A stretch of DNA of 57,826 nucleotides from the IMG/VR virus record IMGVR_UViG_3300006104_000001, positions 1-57,826 of that record; one strand, given 5' to 3'. The translations under genes were made by a program, and so were the position numbers. The stretch comes from a virus. Below are positions 52,019 through 57,826 of the stretch, one piece after another; the stretch's first letter is position 1; each line of letters opens with the position of its first letter. The notes below the pieces were generated by a model. The model worked only from the letters and a program-made list of their open reading frames with translations, ran no database searches and was not told where the DNA came from.

Positions 52019-52225
52019 ATGATCGCAATCGTCAATGTTGGAGGGGGAGACCCTAAAGACGTTATGGGTATCCGGAATTATGAGGTCCGGATTAATAGCG
52101 AGGTGATCGCAACCTTCCAGCATCGACGAAGCGACGGCTTTGCAGAGTGTATTCTTAAAGCATCAAAAGCCGTTGAAAGTAAAAAAAGGAAACAAGTGGA
52201 CGAGTTTTTAAGGAGAAAACTATGA
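52019..52225 (+). CDS. Hypothetical protein (68 aa)
   Basis: A short beta-like N-terminus (MIAIVNVGGGDPKDV, YEVRINSEVIATF) and a basic helix (SKAVESKKRKQVDEFLRRK). It overlaps the next gene by 4 bp (ATGA). No family recognised. Confidence 0.6.
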   Translation: MIAIVNVGGGDPKDVMGIRNYEVRINSEVIATFQHRRSDGFAECILKASKAVESKKRKQVDEFLRRKL

Positions 52226-52665
52226 ACCCCGACACCACACAAACGCCTAGGACGGATGAGGCTTGCGAGGTCATGGGCTTAAAGGCCTTTGTAGTGCCAG
52301 TAGAAACCTCCCGCCAGCTAGAACGCGAGCTCTCCGAAAAAACCAACGAGGTCGCAAGGCTCAGGGAGCTTTTTGATAAAGTCCTTTTTGAGCTAGAAAA
52401 AGTTCCTTTCCAAACACCAAAGCTGACCGCCTTTACAGCTCACAGACTCGCCGATAGGTATCGCGAACAAAATCAACCAACAAACCAAATGAACCCACAG
52501 ACACCCGAAAACGAGGTCGCAAGGCTCAAAGAGATGCTCATGGATGCCGCAAGACGCGGCGACATGATGGCCGCACATTGGAAAGAACGAGCAGAGAAAG
52601 CCGAGGCACTAATTCAACAACTTCACCACCTTGCAGAACTATTACCCGAAGCTAATAAAGCCTAA
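52222..52665 (+). CDS. TPRTD-type coiled-coil protein (147 aa)
   Basis: It opens MNPDTTQTPRTDEACE, a start seen in many phage coiled-coil proteins. Long helices follow (ETSRQLERELSEKTNEVARL and a second NEVARL at about residue 100). The NEVARL segment is encoded by an 18-bp sequence repeated three times across this gene and the next. The coiled coil probably makes homodimers. Function unknown. Confidence 0.7.
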   Translation: MNPDTTQTPRTDEACEVMGLKAFVVPVETSRQLERELSEKTNEVARLRELFDKVLFELEKVPFQTPKLTAFTAHRLADRYREQNQPTNQMNPQTPENEVARLKEMLMDAARRGDMMAAHWKERAEKAEALIQQLHHLAELLPEANKA

Positions 52666-52902
52666 TTATTACTCACAGCTAGTATGTCAACGAACGCATA
52701 CAATTCACCGATGACAACGAGCAACGACACCGACAACGAGGCCGAAGTTTCATCAAAACAGACCATGCTAACCGCACAATCTGATTCAGTAGAGCTTTAT
52801 CATGCTCTGTGTGATCGGTCTGCTGATTTCAGTAAGGCATTGGACGCTTGCCGAGATTACAGAAAGCAACTTGCCGAGAAAACCAACGAGGTCGCAAGGC
52901 TC
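52345..52902. repeat. Three exact copies of an 18-bp sequence
   Basis: AACGAGGTCGCAAGGCTC occurs exactly at 52345-52362, 52510-52527 and 52885-52902, spanning two genes in frame and coding NEVARL. Exact identity over 18 bases suggests recent copying or a constrained binding site, not just protein-level similarity. Confidence 0.85.
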
Positions 52903-53580
52903 CGTAAGCTTATGAACCGAGCTATTGCGATTGCGGATAAATCTTTGGACTGCCTTATCCCTGTTTTTAGGGGAGAGCATGAAGAGCTTGAAACTGAACT
53001 AAAACAACTCAAAGCAGAAGCCCGACTCGCCACTGCGCTAGAGGAACAAGAAAACGATTGGAAATGCCCGCATTGTGGTAGCACTTCTGGAACTTATTTT
53101 AGCCGAATTGATCCTATGGGTGACATCTGCGAAGATTGCGGAAAAGCAGTTGATGAGGAACCAACCATCTATTTGCGTGAACCTACTGCTGAAGAGTCAA
53201 AGGTATTAGACAAGGTTCTTGAGGAATTGAGAGAAGAAGATAGGCACTACGCTCCCGAATGGCGAGAGCTTGGCCCAGACGAGGTGATCCAAGAGGGGGA
53301 TGAGTGTCGATACAAGGGAGAAGCTCAATACGAACCTGTGATGGATTCCATGATTGGAGGTTATTCGGAACTTTTTAAGTTTTTCCGCCTCCGCACTCGC
53401 CGCCCGTTATGCCCCAATAATGCCCCAAAGCAGGAGGAGATGCCTCTTGAAAAGGAACTAGACTACCTGACTTGCGAGGCATCAAGTGCCGCTGACATCC
53501 ATAACCATGTTCTGATCGTGGACTGCCTCCGCTATCTCTGCGACGAGATCCAGAAGCTAAAGGAGATCATCAGCACCTAG
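52684..53580 (+). CDS. Coiled-coil and zinc-ribbon protein (298 aa)
   Basis: The first 100 residues are a coiled coil (YRKQLAEKTNEVARLRKLM). Residues about 124-150 hold two CxxC pairs (CPHCGST and CEDCGKA), a zinc ribbon. The C-terminal part has a WRELGPDEVIQEGDEC-type domain often seen in phage proteins of unknown role. It is the last gene of the rightward unit and overlaps the primase-helicase by 11 bp end to end. Confidence 0.7.
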   Translation: MSTNAYNSPMTTSNDTDNEAEVSSKQTMLTAQSDSVELYHALCDRSADFSKALDACRDYRKQLAEKTNEVARLRKLMNRAIAIADKSLDCLIPVFRGEHEELETELKQLKAEARLATALEEQENDWKCPHCGSTSGTYFSRIDPMGDICEDCGKAVDEEPTIYLREPTAEESKVLDKVLEELREEDRHYAPEWRELGPDEVIQEGDECRYKGEAQYEPVMDSMIGGYSELFKFFRLRTRRPLCPNNAPKQEEMPLEKELDYLTCEASSAADIHNHVLIVDCLRYLCDEIQKLKEIIST

Positions 53581-55561
53581 ACCATAGCCCCTTATCCTCA
53601 TCCAAGATGACGAAGCCCTCTTCACGGAGGGCTTTTTTATGGTTTTCGTGAGTTCTCTTGGGAATATCGGCTTTTTCACACTTCTCCATCCACTCTTTTG
53701 GAGACATTGGGTGGGTCAATGCCTCTAAAGTCACCCTGCAAGTCTTTAGGAGCTTTGCAATCCGCTTTTCTTCCTTATCCTCACTAGATTCCCCCCTGCG
53801 TCTTGGGCCTTTGTCCTTCTGCATCCGCTCCGGCTGCTTGAGATCGTTAGGATCAAGATCAGGGCACCTGATCATGAGGGGATGTTCACGCATCAGGACG
53901 AAGGGATCCACACGCGGAAAGTTGCGTAGCGTGAAGTCTGCGGTGAAGTAGGCATCTCCGGCGCTATGTCGTGTAAGTGTCAGGATCGAGTCAGGATCGC
54001 GGGCAGTTACTCCTGACCCGCTAATTCGGTCGATGGCCTCCTTTCCGGAGGCATTTCCTTTGGCAAAGTGAGATCCAAAAGCAACTGAAACACCTGTAGA
54101 GTGGCAAAGTTGCTCGAACGTATTCATCAAATTATTCATGTCTGAAGCAGAGTTTTCGTCACGATCACCCATCACCTTGTAGGTCGGATCAATGATAGAC
54201 AGCACATATTCTGCCTCTTTAAGCTGATCCACAATATCGGTAGATAGTTTTTCAAAAGAGCCGGCATATCCTCGCAAGTTCCATATTTCTAGTTGCCCTG
54301 GTTCTAGCTTGACGCCCTTGGCTTCGAGGACGGCCTCAAGACGCTTACGCATGAACGGACGAGGGATTTCAAAGTTCAGGTAAATAACCTTACCTTTGAC
54401 GCAAGGAAACCCCCACCAATCGCTACCAGTAGCCACGCTAACGGCCAGATCGAGTAGCGCCCATGTCTTGTATGCCTTGGATGGTCCTCCGAGAACCATC
54501 TTGGTTCCCTTGTGAAGGACGCCAGCAACCAACTCCGGAGGGATAGCTATATCATCTTTTACAAAACTCATTCCATCATCAGGAGATGGAAGTTCTCCAC
54601 GCATCAGACGTTTTGGCGTCTCTACAGCACGGCAGATTGCTAGGCTATTATTGCCTGCCTTTGCCCAATCATTGAGATCCTTGTATTCGTTTGGAAAGCT
54701 GACCAGATAAGGGCTTCGTTCGTATTTTTTTCTGACGATCTCGATCACCGCATCAGACCACTCCTTACCTATATCATCATGCTGGGGAACAATGATTAAC
54801 CTTGCCTTCGGTGACATTGGCACGTTTTCCAGAACCTTTGTGTTTTTAGCACCCCTCGAACTGACAAAGGCAATCGAGGCGAAGGCATCAGCATCATCAG
54901 CTAACCATTCCAGGGAATCGGCGGCTGTCATGGCATCCCATTGGCTTTCAAAAAAGTAAATCTGCTCTGCGGTGCGAGTGTTACCCATGACATAGGGATA
55001 CCATCCGGCCTTGGCACCATCCGTATAGATCCATTTTCCGTTTGCCGTTTTACGATGAGCGCCGACGATTGTATTTCCATGCTGATCCATTGCTGGGAAG
55101 GCAACAAACCCATCATTTGTGATACCTATAAGGTTTTTAGAGACAAGGCCTGTGCAGAAAGCAGGTGATAAAGCCCTTTGCTCTGCGAGTTTATTCACTC
55201 GATCTTGTGTAAATGCTTCACGAAATGGTTGCCAATCTACTGACTTTATTGCTGAAACCGGAGTGGCCGGCGTTTCGATAATCCCTGCCAGGTCTTTGTA
55301 AAACCTCATGGCCTGTCCCTTGTCGTATCCCTCGTGCTTCATCAGGAAATCCAACTCATCTCCCCCCTCACCTGTTGCATGATCCTTCCATTTCCACCTT
55401 CCATCCTTTTGATAGATCCCAAAGGATGGATTGTTATCCTCACGGAATGGTGAGCGTGCGCTTGATTTTGCCGCCGCACCCTTGCCCAGTTTCTCCATGA
55501 GATCGGGAAGTGGCATGATGTCGCGGCAACGTGAAAAGATTTCTTCAAAATCTGTGTCCAT
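53570..55561 (-). CDS. Primase-helicase (TOPRIM plus RepA-like ATPase), 663 aa
   Basis: Residues 35-90 look like the primase zinc-binding fold (SPFREDNNPSFGIYQKDGRW) but contain no cysteine, so it cannot bind zinc in the usual way. Residues 200-300 are TOPRIM-like (IYFFESQWDAM, later NEYKDLNDWAKAG). Residues 358-500 are a RepA/RecA-type ATPase: Walker A GGPSKAYKT, Walker B LSIIDPT and GSHFAKG. This is the replicative primase and helicase of the phage. It follows the SF2 helicase gene after 26 bp. Confidence 0.88.
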   Translation of the reverse strand: MDTDFEEIFSRCRDIMPLPDLMEKLGKGAAAKSSARSPFREDNNPSFGIYQKDGRWKWKDHATGEGGDELDFLMKHEGYDKGQAMRFYKDLAGIIETPATPVSAIKSVDWQPFREAFTQDRVNKLAEQRALSPAFCTGLVSKNLIGITNDGFVAFPAMDQHGNTIVGAHRKTANGKWIYTDGAKAGWYPYVMGNTRTAEQIYFFESQWDAMTAADSLEWLADDADAFASIAFVSSRGAKNTKVLENVPMSPKARLIIVPQHDDIGKEWSDAVIEIVRKKYERSPYLVSFPNEYKDLNDWAKAGNNSLAICRAVETPKRLMRGELPSPDDGMSFVKDDIAIPPELVAGVLHKGTKMVLGGPSKAYKTWALLDLAVSVATGSDWWGFPCVKGKVIYLNFEIPRPFMRKRLEAVLEAKGVKLEPGQLEIWNLRGYAGSFEKLSTDIVDQLKEAEYVLSIIDPTYKVMGDRDENSASDMNNLMNTFEQLCHSTGVSVAFGSHFAKGNASGKEAIDRISGSGVTARDPDSILTLTRHSAGDAYFTADFTLRNFPRVDPFVLMREHPLMIRCPDLDPNDLKQPERMQKDKGPRRRGESSEDKEEKRIAKLLKTCRVTLEALTHPMSPKEWMEKCEKADIPKRTHENHKKALREEGFVILDEDKGLWSRC
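53613..53638 (+). terminator. Terminator within the end of the primase-helicase gene
   Basis: AAGCCCTC/GAGGGCTT with a 6-base loop and a T-run follows the rightward unit by about 30 bp. The hairpin is also coding for the convergent primase-helicase (KKALREEGF region), so one sequence serves both. It would stop rightward messages from running into the other strand. Confidence 0.82.
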
Positions 55562-55587
55562 AAGTCTTAATGTGTAAAGATTTAGGG

Positions 55588-57198
55588 TTATTTTTTACCC
55601 CACTTGGTTTCTAAAAATACCGAGGCCTTCTCCATGCTCCACTGCTCCCCATTGGGAATACCGAAGCGCCGGAGCCATTTTATTTGATTTGGTGTTGCCA
55701 ACTTGAAGCGTGATCGACGGATCAACTTGTCCAGAAGGTTGCTTGCTTGTCCGCGAGTCTTGATTTGCGTGGCGTCTATTTTCCATCTTTGTAGTTGTTC
55801 TGTCTGTTTTTCTGTTGGGGGAAGTTCATGCCATTGCATCGTAGGTTCCCAGTCCGCGAGATCGGAATCATGTAACATGACTGCCAATTCCTCAATCGAG
55901 ATTGTTTTAGCTTTTTTCCTCTCCTGTTTAGCCAACTCGCGTTTGAGCGCGGCCTCCCTGTCATGTTCGGCCTGACCCTGTGCTTCGAGGAGATCCATCG
56001 AACCAGACCAACTTTTCTTTATGGCCTCGGTGATGTATGCCGCCTCCTCTGCACTTTTGGCTATGAGATGGGCAGGTCTGATAAGGGAATGCTTTTCGTG
56101 TAGCCATAGGAAATCCAAGAGAACGCACTCTGTTTTACCTGGGTGAAGTCTTGTCCCCCTACCCACCATTTGAGCGTATAGGGGCTGGCTTTTTGTGGGA
56201 CGGAGAATACAGACGCAATCGACGGAAGGCTCATCGTATCCTTCAGTAAGGAGCATCGCGTTACAAAGAACCTGAAACTCCCCTCTTCCAAAGGATTCAA
56301 GGATCTCCCTCCTGTCATCACTTGCCCCATCGACATGGCGTGCCCGGATCCCGATCCCATTGAGAATATCGGCAAACTTTTGGGAAGTCTTTCGCAGGGG
56401 CAAGAATACAAGCACCTTTCGCCCTGCCGCCTGCTCTAGGATAGCCGCCGCCGCCTTGGTAAGGATTGGATCGAGGGCTTGGTCAACCTGATCCAAGTCA
56501 TAGTCTCCGGAGACAGTCCTAACACCATTGAGATCAATCTGAAGCGGAACACTCTTGATCCTGATAGGAGAAAGATACCCCTGTTTGATCAGGTCAATAA
56601 GCCCGATCTCAAAAGCCACATTTTCAAAAAGGCTACCGAGATTCTTTTTGTCTCCCCTGAATGGAGTTGCAGTAACCCCCAGTACCCTTGCCGTGCAGAA
56701 ATGTTCCAAGATTCTCCTGTAAGTGTCGGAAAGGGCATGGTGGGCTTCATCAACAACGATCCTTGAGAAATGATCTTGCGGCCATCCCTCAAGACGATCC
56801 CCCTGCAATGTCTGAACGCTTGCAACAACGACATCCGCGTTGCGTCCTGCCTTGCGTTCAGCTTTCTCAACTTGGGCAATGATTCCGGTTGTCGCCTCGA
56901 TCTTGGACACGGCCTGTTCGATCAACTCCTCGCGATGTGCAAGGATAAGAGTACGTCCAGGCAATGATCTCTCCGTTACCTTGGAAAAGATAACTGTCTT
57001 TCCGGCTCCTGTTGGCAAGACCGCCAATACTTTTTGATATTCCTTCCAGTTATCCAGCACGGAATCTACGCACTCCACCTGATAAGGCCGGAGGGTCATT
57101 TCTCGTTTTGGTGCTTCGGGAATCAGGTTTATTTCTTCCTTAAATGCGGATAGCGCCGACTCGATGGCCGGATCGTCAAAGAATGTCGCCTGTGTCAT
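55588..57198 (-). CDS. SF2 DEAH-type helicase (536 aa)
   Basis: The start at 57198 overlaps the RusA-like stop as ATGA. Motif Q/I LRPYQVECVDSV and LPTGAGKT (61-68), DEAH at 150-153, TATP at 176-179, and QMVGRGTRLHPGK near 355 place it with the type III restriction/UvrB-like SF2 helicases common in phage replication modules. The last ~130 residues include two small domains ending IPNGEQWSMEKASVF, possibly a DNA-binding tail. It lies between resolvase and primase-helicase, so replication or recombination is likely. Confidence 0.9.
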   Translation of the reverse strand: MTQATFFDDPAIESALSAFKEEINLIPEAPKREMTLRPYQVECVDSVLDNWKEYQKVLAVLPTGAGKTVIFSKVTERSLPGRTLILAHREELIEQAVSKIEATTGIIAQVEKAERKAGRNADVVVASVQTLQGDRLEGWPQDHFSRIVVDEAHHALSDTYRRILEHFCTARVLGVTATPFRGDKKNLGSLFENVAFEIGLIDLIKQGYLSPIRIKSVPLQIDLNGVRTVSGDYDLDQVDQALDPILTKAAAAILEQAAGRKVLVFLPLRKTSQKFADILNGIGIRARHVDGASDDRREILESFGRGEFQVLCNAMLLTEGYDEPSVDCVCILRPTKSQPLYAQMVGRGTRLHPGKTECVLLDFLWLHEKHSLIRPAHLIAKSAEEAAYITEAIKKSWSGSMDLLEAQGQAEHDREAALKRELAKQERKKAKTISIEELAVMLHDSDLADWEPTMQWHELPPTEKQTEQLQRWKIDATQIKTRGQASNLLDKLIRRSRFKLATPNQIKWLRRFGIPNGEQWSMEKASVFLETKWGKK

Positions 57199-57617
57199 AG
57201 GTCGATCTCCTCTACAAAAACACGGATGCCTGGGGATTCTGCCCAACGCTTGATCAGTCTCAAATCGGCTATCTGTCCGTCGTCTTTCCAGAAGTTCAGA
57301 GTCGTCATTGTGTCCAATACTCCCTTTCCAAGGTTATCCACATCAGGCCGGCTAGGGATATGAATAGGCCCCAATTTCATACGGCTCTTGGATTCACTTT
57401 TTCTAAAGGGGAAATGCCAAGTTAAAGCGACTCGAAGAGGACCCTCGTAGGGCACTTCCGGTGCGAAAGGTTGCAGGAGCGCGATGTATGTTCCCTGTGC
57501 TTGAGCAACCTTCTTTTTGGTAAAGAATTTTACCTTACCACCCAGCACGAAAGCCCCCTTTTGCTGGGAAGTGGTCGTCGGCGGCACACAAGGGATCCAG
57601 ATGTCGATGGAGTTCAT
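57195..57617 (-). CDS. RusA-like Holliday junction resolvase (140 aa)
   Basis: The RusA signature is clear: IPSRPDVDNLGKGVLDTM (D92, D94, N95, K98) and FWKDDGQIADLRLIKRW (D112, D113, K123). It cuts four-way junctions made by recombination, so it pairs with the RecT/RecE-like functions. GGAGG lies 7 bp before the ATG, one of the best ribosome sites here. In the prophage it would be the outermost gene on the side opposite int. Confidence 0.9.
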   Translation of the reverse strand: MNSIDIWIPCVPPTTTSQQKGAFVLGGKVKFFTKKKVAQAQGTYIALLQPFAPEVPYEGPLRVALTWHFPFRKSESKSRMKLGPIHIPSRPDVDNLGKGVLDTMTTLNFWKDDGQIADLRLIKRWAESPGIRVFVEEIDL

Positions 57618-57641
57618 TCTGAATCCTCCATGCTTTCGGCG

Positions 57642-57662
57642 GGCACACTTAAAGGCACACTA
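57642..57662 (+). repeat. Putative integrase arm-type sites, two copies
   Basis: GGCACACTT at 57642-57650 and GGCACACTA at 57654-57662 lie on one side of the tRNA-like core. Two more copies in the same orientation (GGCACACTA at 86-94 and 95-103) lie on the other side. Paired short direct repeats flanking a core are typical of arm-type binding sites for the N-terminal domain of tyrosine integrases. The role is inferred. Confidence 0.6.
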
Positions 57663-57690
57663 GCCGCTAGACCCTTATAAAAAGAGGCAC

Positions 57691-57714
57691 TGCCCCGCAT
57701 GGATTTGAACCATG
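57691..57714 (-). other. attP: attP core: 3' end of a tRNA (T arm plus acceptor strand)
   Basis: On the minus strand this reads as a perfect T arm: 5-bp stem CATGG/CCATG around the loop TTCAAAT, followed by a 7-base acceptor strand CGGGGCA and a discriminator G. No matching tRNA 5' half, D arm or anticodon arm lies upstream, so only the 3' end is present. That is the usual state of a phage attP that recombines into the 3' end of a host tRNA gene. The integrase starts about 100 bp away in the circle. The exact crossover limits cannot be seen without the host sequence. Confidence 0.75.
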
Positions 57715-57826
57715 AATTTAGGTTTCTCTGTAGATTTGTCATGTTTTCTGTAATGTCTTCACTGAAACTATTGGATTTTTTAGGACTCTGGGGCACACTA
57801 GGCACACTATGGCATCCCTGTTTAAG
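57707..57826. repeat. Terminal overlap, right copy
   Basis: This is an exact copy of positions 1-120, including the first codons of the integrase. It is the same physical sequence as the left copy in the circular molecule and should be counted once. Confidence 0.93.

Noticed and set aside
57614-57805. A 63-residue minus-strand frame across attP that ends in ATGA with the RusA-like gene
   Set aside because: It starts with GTG, runs through the tRNA end and the arm repeats, and would be broken by integration. RusA has its own strong GGAGG site, so the frame is not needed for coupling.
57691-57826. A complete tRNA gene at the attachment site
   Set aside because: Only the T arm and acceptor strand pair well. 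The only upstream match to the acceptor (TGCCCCA) gives a 105-base span with no D or anticodon arm.

Overview
The window is a complete circular genome of a temperate, podovirus-like phage. The last 120 bases (57707-57826) repeat the first 120 exactly, so the molecule is a circle of about 57,706 bp cut once. A tyrosine integrase, an excisionase-like gene, an attachment site built on the 3' end of a tRNA, repressor-like genes and a full virion module together indicate a prophage in its excised form. Lipoprotein and spanin-like lysis genes point to a Gram-negative host. The LamG-type fibre and the frequent lack of Shine-Dalgarno sequences would fit groups such as Verrucomicrobiota, but the host cannot be fixed from this sequence.

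Layout. (1) 57642-1236: attP with the integrase reading away from it. (2) 1079-4487, minus strand: a tightly coupled early operon with ribbon-helix-helix (RHH) proteins, a RecT-like annealing protein, a RecE-like exonuclease and an excisionase-like protein that overlaps the end of int on the other strand. (3) 4488-5389: a divergent control region with an RHH protein and a helix-turn-helix (HTH) repressor on the plus strand. (4) 45882 down to 5283, minus strand: one 40-kb late unit, in order small and large terminase, internal proteins including a 4,981-residue polyvalent protein, DUF3431 and glycosyltransferase genes, portal, tail proteins, scaffold, capsid, adaptors, Thr- and Ser-repeat fibres, a LamG fibre, the lysis cassette (spanin-like pair, holin-like proteins, GH75-like hydrolase), a phosphoesterase and an HExxH protein. 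(5) 46060-53580, plus strand: about twenty small early or accessory genes, including an SSB-like protein and a sigma-region-4-like protein on a very AT-rich patch. (6) 57617 down to 53570, minus strand: RusA-like resolvase, SF2 helicase and a primase-helicase.

How it fits together. Replication and recombination rest on the primase-helicase, SF2 helicase, SSB, RecT/RecE-like pair and RusA. No DNA or RNA polymerase gene is visible, so the phage probably uses the host's. The capsid and portal resemble the N4-gp56 type. Where N4 carries its giant virion RNA polymerase, this phage has a DarB-like giant with methyltransferase, Strawberry-notch helicase, kinase and HTH parts that takes up 26% of the genome. 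It is probably injected to counter host defence. The most distinctive features are this giant, the pairing of Ser/Thr-repeat virion proteins with three sugar-transfer-type genes, the TGGCAC iteron cluster with a hairpin just upstream of the small terminase, a recurrent GAAAAAAGAT(A/C)AA element at 5' ends of genes, and the symmetrical attP arms.
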